DNA of 34,103 bases, from positions 1 to 34,103 of the IMG/VR virus record IMGVR_UViG_3300030106_005643. One strand, given 5' to 3'. The DNA comes from a virus. The position numbers and the translations under genes are program-made. This document shows positions 5,745 to 14,133 of the stretch, piece after piece (position 1 is the first letter of the stretch; each line of letters begins with the position of its first letter). The notes beneath the pieces were generated by a model. That model was not told the origin of the DNA and did not search any database. It worked only from the letters and a program-made list of their open reading frames with translations.

Positions 5745-6356
5745 ATGGTAACAAGAAATGTAAACTCTTTCATAAATGAACTTGATAGCAAGATGGCTAC
5801 CATAGATAAAATTATGACAGAGAAGAAAAAGTATGCAGAGTGTAATAACACTTTGCCAAAAGAACTGCCAAACATAACTAAAGAGGAAGCAATTAAAGCT
5901 TATAAACTTTTAGTTAGAAAGTTTGGTAGAAAGCAAACAAGGCATCCTTGGAAAGACAAATGGATGAATAGAAAAATGTCTGTTCAAAGATTTGAGGACA
6001 ATCCAAGAAAATGTTGGGTTTGTTTAAGTGGTAATCCAAACGGATTACATAGAGGTTGGAGAAGGTTAATCCATGATGTATCACATATGGTACATAGATG
6101 GTTAAGACCCAAAGCACCTCACCACTGCTACCAACAAGCTGACCTAGAACTAGAAATGATTAAATTTGTTTTAGAAAAAGGTTGGTTAAATGGTGTGTTA
6201 AAAACTAAGGTTGTAATTCTCTCAAAAGAAGAGAAACGACAAGTTAAGTTATCACACTATCAAAAACTTATAATTAAGTGGCAAAGAAAACAAAAGTTAG
6301 CCACAACCTTTATAAGAAAATATAATAAACGGGTTAAATACCTAAATAGTAAATAG
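5745..6356 (+). CDS. Unknown protein with HDVSHMVH motif, metallopeptidase-like pattern (203 aa)
   Basis: The ATG at 5745 follows AAAGGATAAAC, a good ribosome-binding site. The centre has a CWVC pair (about residue 90), then WRRLIHDVSHMVHRWLRP and, 20 residues later, a helix with DLELEMIKFVLEKGW. The HxxSHxxH helix followed by an acidic helix recalls small phage proteins with an HExxH-like layout, but the catalytic Glu of a zincin is replaced by Asp (H-D-V-S-H). Zinc binding is plausible; protease activity is not established. The C-terminus is very basic. It is a single plus-strand gene between minus-strand blocks with its own promoter, so it may be timed separately. Confidence 0.6.
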   Translation: MVTRNVNSFINELDSKMATIDKIMTEKKKYAECNNTLPKELPNITKEEAIKAYKLLVRKFGRKQTRHPWKDKWMNRKMSVQRFEDNPRKCWVCLSGNPNGLHRGWRRLIHDVSHMVHRWLRPKAPHHCYQQADLELEMIKFVLEKGWLNGVLKTKVVILSKEEKRQVKLSHYQKLIIKWQRKQKLATTFIRKYNKRVKYLNSK

Positions 6357-6370
6357 AACTTATACCTTAT

Positions 6371-6826
6371 TCACTTTTGAAAAAGTAACTTACAAGCCCC
6401 AACAGCAACTAATTTCTCCTCATCGCACTTTTCTCCATAATGCCATAATGAAGATTTAAACAATATTAATTTATTTTTTTCAGGTTTTACTTTTCCGTAA
6501 TCTCTAAAAACAGTGTGTCCGCTATCCAATGTATTTAAATAAAGTATAAAAGAATAGTCTTCGGTTCTCTCATGATTATGAGTTTCTTGATAGCCTTCTT
6601 TTTCATAGCTGAGCACATGTATATGAAAAATGTCAAAAGGTTTAGGTAATATATTTTCAAATATTTTTTTAAAATGTCTACTGCCACTATAGTGTAAAAT
6701 GTTTTCGCTCTGAAAACCATTTACCGTGCATAATCCCGAGACACCTTTTTCATTATCTTTAAATTGCTTACAAACTTTAATTAATTCATTAGTCAAGTCT
6801 TCTTGAATAAAGGTTGTATAAATCAT
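6371..6826 (-). CDS. Cupin/2OG-oxygenase-like DSBH protein (151 aa)
   Basis: Residues 78-98 hold GYQETHNHERTEDYSFILYL with H83-x-H85 and E89, matching the metal-binding first cupin/DSBH motif. The second motif lies at about 114-131 (KPEKNKLILFKSSLWHYGE), with H129 as third ligand. Putative 2OG-Fe(II) oxygenases with HxH have the same layout. A positively charged residue near the C-terminus for 2OG binding is not obvious (K147 or K151 at best), so a non-2OG cupin is possible. The ATG overlaps the DNA polymerase stop by 4 nt, making it the last gene of the replication operon. Confidence 0.65.
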   Translation of the reverse strand: MIYTTFIQEDLTNELIKVCKQFKDNEKGVSGLCTVNGFQSENILHYSGSRHFKKIFENILPKPFDIFHIHVLSYEKEGYQETHNHERTEDYSFILYLNTLDSGHTVFRDYGKVKPEKNKLILFKSSLWHYGEKCDEEKLVAVGACKLLFQK

Positions 6827-8694
6827 TGTTCTTTAGCTTGGCCCCAACTCTTTCCTAAAGCCACATCAACTTTAAAAGGCACTTTAAGATTTTCTATACA
6901 GTTTTCCATTTTGTTTTTAATTAATTTAATGTCTTTATCTTCCCCAATACTAAAACAAAGTTCATCATGTATTTGTAATAAAGGCATATGACCTGCTTTG
7001 TAACAGTCTATCATTGCTTGTTTAGCTTGGTCTGCAGCTGAACCTTGAATTAATCTATTTAAGGCTTTGTAAGTAAAAGCTCTTCTTATGTTATTGCCAT
7101 AGTTTGCTTTAGCTTCATTATAGTTCATAGCTTGGTTCATACCAAAAGTAGCAGGCTCCCATTTATCAAACCTACATTTTCTACCTCTTATTGTTCTAAT
7201 AAAACCAAATTTACTTGCGGATTGAGTTACAGCACCAGCTAATTTTTTTACAAAAGGTACTCTTGAATTATATTTATTTAAAAGTATTTCTGCTTTATCT
7301 TTTGAGATACCTAGTTCTTTAGAAAGTTTTGCTTTACCCATACCATAAAATAATCCTAAATTAATTGTCTTAGCTTGTGTTCTTGATATGTCAGCCATAT
7401 CAGCTACAATTTGATGAAAGTCCGCAGACTCATCTTCATAAGCTTGAATAAATTCATCTGAGCCGTCTAACTTTTCTCCAATAGACGCAGAGTAGTGTGC
7501 CACTAATCTTGGCTCTTGTTGAGAGTAATCAAAAGAACCCCATTGTCTTCCATCCTCAGGTAAGAATAAACTTCTAATTTTGTTTCCAAATTCTTTATTT
7601 CTCGCAGGTATTTGCTGAAGGTTTGGATTAGAATAAGATAGTCTTCCTGAAACTGTACCTCCTTGGTCAGACCTAAGTTGATTTATTTCAGCGTGTATCC
7701 TACCTTTATGAACATATCTTTGTATCGAATCAATAAAGGTCGAGTGAAACTTATTTATTTCTCTTGCTTCTCTTACTAATGATGCAATTGGGTGCTCACA
7801 ATTTTGAAGCCAATTAGTTGTAAATGAAGGCTCATTAGATTTTGCGGTTCTAGGATATTCAACACCTAATCTATCAAACACTTGTGCAACGCTTCTGGCG
7901 GCCCATATATCAACATCAATAGTAGTTTCTTTTTTTATTTTTTGTAATACCTCTTTTTCTTTTGTTCTAAATTCTTTTTTCAATATTGAAGCCTTAGCCT
8001 CATCTACTCTAATACCTCGCTGTCTCATTTTAATTAATATTGGGAGAAGTTCCATTTCCATTTCCCAAACATCATTAATAGATTGTTTTTGTATTTCACC
8101 TTTAAATCTTTGCCATAACTTTAATGTGAGTGCCGCGTCCTGTTCAGCGTAGAAGCCAACATAGCCCGCAGGCATTTTCCATAAATCTTGTTTAGGGTCT
8201 ATACCCCACTCTTTAGCTTTTTCATTTAAAAATGTTTCATTTTTTATTTCACCTAAATAATCTTTTGCACAAGCGTTTAAAGAAAAACTATATCTGTTTT
8301 CATCAATTAATGCGGCAGTGGTCATAGTATCTACAATTTTACCATTAACCTCAAATCCATTTGATAAAAGCCAACCAACATCATACGAAGCGTTGTGAAA
8401 AATTTTTGTACTTGGTCTTTTTAATAAATCAACCATATAAGCAGTTGTTATTGCTAAGTCCATGTTGCCACCCGCATCATGTTGTATGGGAAAATACCAC
8501 TGCTGACCGAGTGCGGCCACAGCAAATCCTACAATACCGCCATCAAAAGTTGCCCAACCGGAACCTTTAGTTTTTAAATTAACATCCTTAGTTTCTAAAT
8601 CTATTGCTACCTCATCTGCCGCTCTTAAATCAGGATACTCTGACGGAGCTACCCAATCTGTATCATTATAAATAAAATTTAATTGATGACTCAT
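6823..8694 (-). CDS. polA: DNA polymerase I, family A, with 3'-5' exonuclease domain (623 aa)
   Basis: Replicative phage polymerase. The N-terminal DnaQ-like proofreading domain has all three motifs: D32-L-E34 (ExoI), N101-ASY-D105 (ExoII) and Y182-AEQ-D186 (ExoIII). Polymerase motifs follow: motif A DYSQQEPRL (389-397), motif B RTQAKTINLGLFYG (438-451) with K442 and Y450, and motif C QIHDEL (574-579) with D577. There is no 5'-3' exonuclease domain, as usual for phage polymerases. The residue equivalent to E. coli Phe762 is Leu446. Marine virus surveys have linked Leu762 polymerases with slower or temperate replication. It lies between two oxygenase genes with 4-nt overlaps. Confidence 0.97.
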   Translation of the reverse strand: MSHQLNFIYNDTDWVAPSEYPDLRAADEVAIDLETKDVNLKTKGSGWATFDGGIVGFAVAALGQQWYFPIQHDAGGNMDLAITTAYMVDLLKRPSTKIFHNASYDVGWLLSNGFEVNGKIVDTMTTAALIDENRYSFSLNACAKDYLGEIKNETFLNEKAKEWGIDPKQDLWKMPAGYVGFYAEQDAALTLKLWQRFKGEIQKQSINDVWEMEMELLPILIKMRQRGIRVDEAKASILKKEFRTKEKEVLQKIKKETTIDVDIWAARSVAQVFDRLGVEYPRTAKSNEPSFTTNWLQNCEHPIASLVREAREINKFHSTFIDSIQRYVHKGRIHAEINQLRSDQGGTVSGRLSYSNPNLQQIPARNKEFGNKIRSLFLPEDGRQWGSFDYSQQEPRLVAHYSASIGEKLDGSDEFIQAYEDESADFHQIVADMADISRTQAKTINLGLFYGMGKAKLSKELGISKDKAEILLNKYNSRVPFVKKLAGAVTQSASKFGFIRTIRGRKCRFDKWEPATFGMNQAMNYNEAKANYGNNIRRAFTYKALNRLIQGSAADQAKQAMIDCYKAGHMPLLQIHDELCFSIGEDKDIKLIKNKMENCIENLKVPFKVDVALGKSWGQAKEQ

Positions 8695-9320
8695 TCTTTA
8701 AGTTTACCTTTAGTAAACACATTGCCCGAAACTGTTATTCTAAAACCATCAGAGGTATAAAAAGGGTTAACAGAATGCATTTGTTGACTGGGAAAGATAA
8801 ACATCTTACCCTCATAAGATTTACCTACACCAATATTTAAAGCGTCAACCTTAGTGCCATTAAAATAAATAAAATTAAAGTTGCCATTAGACGGATTTTT
8901 TGCCATTGCGGCCGCTGGTAAAGCATATTCTTTTTCTAAATCAAAAGGGATTTGTACAAAAATTACAAATGATAATATTCCAAAATGACTATGTGGAGGA
9001 TTATACTCTCCTTTTTTCATCCAATTACACCATAATTCATCTAAATAAACAAAATTAGATTGATTGTCTTGCGGTAGTCTTTCAATAAAATCAAAATAAA
9101 TCTTCTTACAAAATTCAGAATTTTGAATTAAATTACCTATGTATTCATGTATTTCAGGAATAAATTGACTTAAATCAAATGCTTGTTCGTGAAAACCTAC
9201 TAAAAACTTATTGTGTGGTATGACTTTATGATTAACAAATTTTTTTATTCTATCAAACACTTCTTGTGGAAGAGTATGTTGTTCAGCTATTTCTATACCG
9301 TTAGTTCCGTGTATTATCAT
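8691..9320 (-). CDS. 2OG-Fe(II) oxygenase-like protein, TIGR02466 type (209 aa)
   Basis: The family signature is clear: LWCNWMKKGEYNPPHSH (residues 96-112) with H110-x-H112, an insertion typical of phage members, then MFIFPSQQMHSVNPF with distal H182, and R194 (GFRITVSGN) as probable 2-oxoglutarate-binding residue. The nearest relative in the window is the 24367-24951 gene (YNPPH-x-H, IFP, H, R all shared). It is embedded between DUF3310 and DNA polymerase genes with 4-nt overlaps, so it is expressed with the replication machinery. Its substrate is unknown. Confidence 0.85.
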   Translation of the reverse strand: MIIHGTNGIEIAEQHTLPQEVFDRIKKFVNHKVIPHNKFLVGFHEQAFDLSQFIPEIHEYIGNLIQNSEFCKKIYFDFIERLPQDNQSNFVYLDELWCNWMKKGEYNPPHSHFGILSFVIFVQIPFDLEKEYALPAAAMAKNPSNGNFNFIYFNGTKVDALNIGVGKSYEGKMFIFPSQQMHSVNPFYTSDGFRITVSGNVFTKGKLKE

Positions 9321-9613
9321 TTTGCACCACTATCTTGCATCCAAGCTATTTCAGCTGCTTGTGCCTCTACCTCTTCTTGGCTTAATAAAATATCTTTCTT
9401 TTTTTGTTTGTTCTTTTTATTTAAAATATCAATCTCCATCTCACAATAGTGTATTATTTTTTTTAAGTCCTCAACCCCACCCTTATCCTCATATCTTACA
9501 CTATATCTAATTACATTTGCTTGAAATGGATTAAGATTATTTTCTCTTATAAATGTCCATGGACTTATAGGATATTTTTTATAGTGAGTTCCTCCGATTT
9601 GTTTTTTAGACAT
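9317..9613 (-). CDS. DUF3310 family protein (98 aa)
   Basis: The N-terminal half carries the DUF3310 signature: GGTHYKKYPISPWTFIRENN, then FQANVIRYSVRYEDKGGVEDLKK and HYCEMEID. The family is widespread in phages, often next to replication or nucleotide-metabolism genes, and is sometimes labelled nucleotide kinase-like without firm biochemistry. The C-terminal 30 residues are charged and low in complexity (KKKNKQKKKD). Coupled by short overlaps to the oxygenase and the helicase genes. Confidence 0.85.
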   Translation of the reverse strand: MSKKQIGGTHYKKYPISPWTFIRENNLNPFQANVIRYSVRYEDKGGVEDLKKIIHYCEMEIDILNKKNKQKKKDILLSQEEVEAQAAEIAWMQDSGAK

Positions 9614-11216
9614 AGTTACTTTTATACAATTTATAATATTTACTCAAGGGAAAATGGTATTTATGGTATGTGCCTAACAAATGTAGAGTGTTAACTGTCC
9701 TTGTAACTCCTGTATACCAAACTCTTAATTCTTTTACTCTGTCTATTAAATTTTTTCTTTCGAAATGAGATGGAAAATTACATTTAGCAGATAAGACAAC
9801 ATTATCAGCTTCGCCACCTTTTACTTGGTGTATCGTATCAATAATTATTCTAGCTTTCGAATCAAGGTCAATTTCGTTGTTTAGAAGCTTTCTAAAATAG
9901 GCTTTTTCTCTGTCTTTAAATTTTCTTTGAAAAGCGTCCAGCCATGTATTTTTTTCTTCAGTCATACCACATTGTAAGTGTAATTGTTCAAAAGTAAAAA
10001 CTTGGTTTGGGTGTGCAAAGCTCCACTTTTTGCTGTCCGCTGATCGGTAGCCATGGTCTATGTTTAAAAGATAAGTGTAAAGATTACATGCGTCTTCTCT
10101 TGTTATAGCACCACCATTTGTAATATTATTCCAATCACAAATAGCTTTCCATTGATTAATATCAAATGACTTGTTTCCCCGCATATCTTGAAAATATAAA
10201 CCTAATCTTCTTGCTTCATCTTGTAATTCTTTTTTAACATCATTTATTCTAGCTAATACCATCCATGAACCTTGTATTTCCCAAGGAATTTTTTTTAAGC
10301 TACTACACTTACTTATTTCACCGTCTTTACCATTAGAGGTAAACTCCTTTTTTACTCTGTATCCCTCCATACCATTTAAAATACATCGAGAAAAGAAATG
10401 AACTTTTTTATTTAGCCTTCTTGATTGCTGTAAAATTTTTACTTTACCAGGAAAGCTTTGGAAAAAACTTACATCAGCACCGTTCCACTCGTAGATAGCC
10501 TGGTCATCATCACCCGCTAAATAAACTTTTTGTGAATTCATTGCTAGTTTAACAACCATGTCCCACTGCAAAGGTGTTAAATCTTGAGCTTCGTCTACCA
10601 TTAATACTTTGAAAGATAGCGGTAATCCATTATCAATATATTTTTGAACCATATCAGTAAAATCTAATCTATCATTTTTAAATTCACCTGGATTAGCCTC
10701 GTATGTTTTATACTGTTCGTATCCTGCTATTATCGATTTAAACTGTTGTAATCTAACTTTCTTTCGTGGTTCTTTTTTATATAAATCAATAGGGTTCATT
10801 TTCATGTTCCTTGCTCTATCATAAATTTGTAAGGACCAATTATTATAAACTTTTTGGTCGTCCCATGTTGGTTTATAATTTAATTTAACCGTGCCGTATT
10901 GTGTATGAAACTGCAACATGTCTATTTTAGGATCTAATACGGGTATGTCTGCAAATTGTTGTCTAGCTAAACTATGTAAAGTTCTAAAATATTTAAAGTC
11001 CTCCTCATCATATCCTTTGAATTGTTTTCTTACTCTTTCTCTACACTCTTCTACAGCTTTATTTGTAAATGAAATGTAGCAAATATCATCAGGAGATAAA
11101 CCTCTTTTTAAAAATCTTTTAACTCTCTCTAAAAGTCTATGTGTTTTACCTGTTCCTGGTGGACCAAAAAATTTAATCGTTTTCCCACGGAGCTTTTGCT
11201 TTAGTAAATTTGACAT
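9606..11216 (-). CDS. UvrD/Rep-like superfamily 1 DNA helicase (536 aa)
   Basis: All main SF1A motifs are present: Walker A GPPGTGKT close to the N-terminus, ISFTNKAVEECRERV (Ia), VDEAQDLTPLQW (II), AGDDDQAIYEWNGA (III), QQSRR (IV), TIHQVKGGEADNVVL (V) and YTGVTRTVNTL (VI). An ATP-dependent 3'-5' helicase for replication or recombination is expected. I chose the ATG at 11216 (MSNLLKQ); an in-frame GTG at 11300 has a G-rich upstream region but would overlap the primase by 128 nt. Even the ATG start overlaps the primase by 44 nt. No DnaB-type replicative helicase was seen, so this and the SNF2 protein may fill that role. Confidence 0.93.
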   Translation of the reverse strand: MSNLLKQKLRGKTIKFFGPPGTGKTHRLLERVKRFLKRGLSPDDICYISFTNKAVEECRERVRKQFKGYDEEDFKYFRTLHSLARQQFADIPVLDPKIDMLQFHTQYGTVKLNYKPTWDDQKVYNNWSLQIYDRARNMKMNPIDLYKKEPRKKVRLQQFKSIIAGYEQYKTYEANPGEFKNDRLDFTDMVQKYIDNGLPLSFKVLMVDEAQDLTPLQWDMVVKLAMNSQKVYLAGDDDQAIYEWNGADVSFFQSFPGKVKILQQSRRLNKKVHFFSRCILNGMEGYRVKKEFTSNGKDGEISKCSSLKKIPWEIQGSWMVLARINDVKKELQDEARRLGLYFQDMRGNKSFDINQWKAICDWNNITNGGAITREDACNLYTYLLNIDHGYRSADSKKWSFAHPNQVFTFEQLHLQCGMTEEKNTWLDAFQRKFKDREKAYFRKLLNNEIDLDSKARIIIDTIHQVKGGEADNVVLSAKCNFPSHFERKNLIDRVKELRVWYTGVTRTVNTLHLLGTYHKYHFPLSKYYKLYKSNYV

Positions 11217-12744
11217 TTTTGTTTTTGTGCTCGGTTTGTTTTGGTAAAGTTGCAACCCAGTGTCTCGCTTGTATACCTTGGAATTTAGCTTTTTTATCAC
11301 AACCCGCCCCCTGTAAGAATACTGTACACTCTTTTTCAGACCAATTGTAGCCTTGTTTTTTCATAAATTGTCTAAAAGTCTCAAGTTTAAATCGTATCTG
11401 ATTACCATCTTGAAAAATATTGTCATGTTCGATTTGGTCAAACTCTGTAATAGTATCTGTATCTTCAAAAAATTTAATTATTCTAGTATTAAAAACTTCT
11501 TTTCTTTCCTCTTCACCATCAAAACCTTCCATATCTTGTTTGTTAGATATTAATTCTTCTAACCAATCTCTGTAAGGGTCAGGGTCTCTTCTACTTGCGC
11601 GTAACGGTCTCCACACGATATCATAATTTAGTAATCTCTCACCTAATAATTGCTGTTGATATAATTGTTTAGTATCGAGTTTTACTAATTTACCTTGTAT
11701 TGGTAATAACCAATAAGGTTCAGGATAAGAATTAACTTTAATTAACTTTCCAACCTCAGGTATAGCCTCGTTTAAACCAATACCATATTTTCTTTTTGCA
11801 CATTGAGTAGAGCCATTACAAAACATACGAGCAACTGAAGTTCCACATTTATAAGAATAATCTTTTTTATCTACTTGTTCGATAACTTTTGCTATCTCTT
11901 TAGGCGTTAGAGGTGGTACACATATTTTTTTATTTAAATCTCTTATCTCTGCCTCCCAATAATCTTTATCCTCATTAATTTTTTTACATAAAATACCAAC
12001 ATTAAACATTGCATCATTACGGCCTTCGCCTTCTTTAATTTGGTTTCTAATAAATTTATTTACACAATTTGGCCACTGTTTGTTTTCGTTGTCCGTTGCT
12101 GTTTTAAGTTTGCTAAATTGTTCTTTAGTAATTACAAATTGTTTGACATAATCTATATATTTATCAAATGGCAAGCTTTGTGCATTATCATCCATTGCAC
12201 ATCTTGTAGAGAACTTAGCATTGTAATAAGGTAGATTAACAAACTGTCCTTTTTGTTTGTCGTCCCACTTCTCAGGAGTTAAGTCTACAGTGTCTTGTGC
12301 AGGAAAAATATCTGTCTTTGCATCGTTAACACCTAAATCAGAAGCTATCGCAATCATTTTTTTTCTCATATCTGCTGCAGGCACAGCTTCAGATAAATGT
12401 AAAATTAAATGTAAACCATTTGATTTTGACCTGTAAGGCACAAATGGATATTTTCTTTCTCTAATTATTTGAATAAATTTTTTGTGATCTATGTTATATC
12501 TATCAACATCAATAACACCCCAACTACATGTTGAGTCGTCTCTAATCGGCACACTACCAAAACTATCTTTACCCTCTAAGTGGTCTAACCAATTAACATC
12601 TGTCATTGGGTTTGGGTTTATCCAGCTTCGCCACTCTTCTTTACCATCAGATCTTTTTGACCCTAGGCGTTTTGATTGCCCGTGATAAGTGTCAGAGCCT
12701 TGGAACAGTTTTTTAAACTGCTCCAAGGAATTCTTAAAGTCCAT
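11173..12744 (-). CDS. Primase of the archaeo-eukaryotic (AEP) type with PriCT-like region (523 aa)
   Basis: The catalytic D-x-D is at GVIDVDRYN (D79, D81), followed by YPFVPYRSKSNGLHLIL (99-115) with the S-x-x-G-x-H signature of AEP primase-polymerases, and a third acidic residue at DIFPAQ (D145). A PriCT-1-like helical segment follows (GEGRNDAMFNVGILCKKIN, PPLTPKEIAKVIEQ). Then C300, C309 and C315 precede KRKYGIG, a cysteine cluster common in phage AEP primases. The C-terminal ~200 residues have no helicase motif and are unassigned. It lies between an SSB-like gene and a helicase gene, consistent with a replication initiation unit. Confidence 0.85.
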   Translation of the reverse strand: MDFKNSLEQFKKLFQGSDTYHGQSKRLGSKRSDGKEEWRSWINPNPMTDVNWLDHLEGKDSFGSVPIRDDSTCSWGVIDVDRYNIDHKKFIQIIRERKYPFVPYRSKSNGLHLILHLSEAVPAADMRKKMIAIASDLGVNDAKTDIFPAQDTVDLTPEKWDDKQKGQFVNLPYYNAKFSTRCAMDDNAQSLPFDKYIDYVKQFVITKEQFSKLKTATDNENKQWPNCVNKFIRNQIKEGEGRNDAMFNVGILCKKINEDKDYWEAEIRDLNKKICVPPLTPKEIAKVIEQVDKKDYSYKCGTSVARMFCNGSTQCAKRKYGIGLNEAIPEVGKLIKVNSYPEPYWLLPIQGKLVKLDTKQLYQQQLLGERLLNYDIVWRPLRASRRDPDPYRDWLEELISNKQDMEGFDGEEERKEVFNTRIIKFFEDTDTITEFDQIEHDNIFQDGNQIRFKLETFRQFMKKQGYNWSEKECTVFLQGAGCDKKAKFQGIQARHWVATLPKQTEHKNKNVKFTKAKAPWEND

Positions 12745-12746
12745 AA

Positions 12747-13523
12747 TTAAAACGGTGTTTTAACTGACTCTTCTTCTTGTCCGTGTTTAACTTTTACAGA
12801 ACCACTCATTAGTGATTGTCTAAATTTAAAAGCTCTATTTACTAGGCTTTCATCATTTACCAACCCTTCAGAAGTTATCTCCCAACCATACCAAGAGCCT
12901 AACTGATTTTTTTCTAAAACAGTTTTAAGTCTATATTGTTGTGTAAACGGAGCAGGTCTAAAGAAACCTTTACCGTCTTTTTTTGGAGCCTGCATTAAGT
13001 TCATCATCGAGTTCCACTTTTTAGATTTTTTTCTTTGAGTAGATTTCATAGTTATTAAAGCCTCAGTTGCTAAAGCTTCTTCAACTACTACGACAAAGTG
13101 TGAGGCAGTTTCTTCAATATAGTTACCCGATTGAAGTCTATCTTTACCGTCATCAGACCTTGAAGTCTTAGACATGATATCACTATCAGCAGGATAAATA
13201 TTTCGAGGTGCATTACTACCTTCTTGTCCTCTGTCTGCCCACTCAATATATTCAAATTTGTAGTAAGCAGGTATTACCAAAATACCTTTATTTCCATCGT
13301 AAAGCTTATCTGTTACGGTGTTATAAATCATACCTGGTTTTGCAGCTTCAATATATTTAGAATCACCTGCAGTCACTTGTGGTGACAGTTGACCTAAAAT
13401 TTTTAGAAATGGAAGCTGTAATGATTTGCTATCAATGTTATCGAAACCTTGATCTGCAAATTTTTCTATGTCGATCGTTGCTACAGCGTTATTTTTTTTC
13501 GCTGTTATATCTTTATTTGACAT
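12747..13523 (-). CDS. Single-stranded DNA-binding protein-like (258 aa)
   Basis: A soluble protein rich in beta-strand pattern (GILVIPAYYKFEYIEWAD, HFVVVVEEAL) directly upstream of the primase gene, a usual place for a phage ssDNA-binding protein. The C-terminus GQEEESVKTPF ends in an acidic patch plus P-F, similar in style to the acidic-PF tails of bacterial SSB, which contact replication partners. Proteins of this kind in pelagiphages are often annotated as SSB. I see no classical OB-fold motif, so the assignment is an inference. GGAG lies upstream of the ATG at 13523. Confidence 0.6.
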   Translation of the reverse strand: MSNKDITAKKNNAVATIDIEKFADQGFDNIDSKSLQLPFLKILGQLSPQVTAGDSKYIEAAKPGMIYNTVTDKLYDGNKGILVIPAYYKFEYIEWADRGQEGSNAPRNIYPADSDIMSKTSRSDDGKDRLQSGNYIEETASHFVVVVEEALATEALITMKSTQRKKSKKWNSMMNLMQAPKKDGKGFFRPAPFTQQYRLKTVLEKNQLGSWYGWEITSEGLVNDESLVNRAFKFRQSLMSGSVKVKHGQEEESVKTPF

Positions 13524-13525
13524 TT

Positions 13526-14068
13526 TTACTCCTTCGTTTTTAGTTTTGCTTTATTAGCAATATAGATACCAAATAAATCAAACGGGAGTTCCTTTCCTTT
13601 TTCAACTTGCTCTCTAGCAAAAGCTTTAAGTGTCATTGGTTCTACCTTTTGCTTTTGCAAATATTTAAAACCATATTGTTCACAAACTTTAACTAACTCT
13701 GCAACTTGATTGTCTTGTCCTCTATTAAAAGTAGTAGTGACTGTATTTTTAATTAAATCTCCAAAACCTTTTTCTCTAAGCCAAGAAAAAGCTTCGTTAG
13801 TTCTACTCTCAGGTATTCTAGCTGAATAGAAAGGTTTAACCTCAACTTGTGTACCATCAGCAAGTTTAATTGCATTCACTCCTGCTTCTTGCATTAGCTC
13901 AGGTATCTTTCGTTCCTGATAGTCTCTATACTTAGCTTTCTTTGTGGAAAGAGCCTCCTCGGCTAGTTCTATCTCTTTTTCAAGTTTTTTCATTTCATTG
14001 CAAGCGTCAGATATAGATTTAGTGCTCGCAGTATCAACTTCTAAATTTGAAAATTTTTCGATATCCAT
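13526..14068 (-). CDS. Coiled-coil phage protein of the replication module (180 aa)
   Basis: Residues about 20-60 form a long charged helix with heptad character (ACNEMKKLEKEIELAEEAL), then a beta hairpin (GVNAIKLADGTQVEVKPF) and EAFSWLREKGFGDLIKNTV. Small proteins with this coiled-coil plus 'AFxWLRExGxGDLIK' layout are frequent in phage replication and recombination modules, without known activity. It is the first gene of the minus-strand replication operon and has a promoter-like sequence just upstream. Confidence 0.65.
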   Translation of the reverse strand: MDIEKFSNLEVDTASTKSISDACNEMKKLEKEIELAEEALSTKKAKYRDYQERKIPELMQEAGVNAIKLADGTQVEVKPFYSARIPESRTNEAFSWLREKGFGDLIKNTVTTTFNRGQDNQVAELVKVCEQYGFKYLQKQKVEPMTLKAFAREQVEKGKELPFDLFGIYIANKAKLKTKE

Positions 14069-14078
14069 ATCCTATTCG

Positions 14079-14106
14079 CTTATAGATTATTCACTTGCAA
14101 AGTCAA
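14079..14106 (-). promoter_or_regulatory. Sigma-70-like promoter for the replication operon
   Basis: On the minus strand TTGACT (14106-14101), a 16-nt spacer and TATAAG (14084-14079), each one mismatch from consensus. The -10 box ends 10 nt before the ATG at 14068, leaving a leader of only a few nucleotides. It would drive the whole 14068-6371 replication block. On the opposite strand TTGCAA (14095-14100) and TATAAA (14116-14121) could form an overlapping divergent promoter for the SNF2 gene, with a short 15-nt spacer. Confidence 0.5.
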
Positions 14107-14133
14107 ATACAAAAATATAAAACAGTGTTGGAT

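Noticed and set aside
6535-6720. 61-codon minus-strand ORF inside the cupin-like gene
   Set aside because: Alternative frame of 6371-6826; composition is Ile/Tyr/Lys/Leu-skewed and the other frame has the DSBH motifs.
9213-9510. Plus-strand ORFs across the oxygenase/DUF3310 junction
   Set aside because: Phe/Ser/Leu-rich shadows of two well-supported minus-strand genes.
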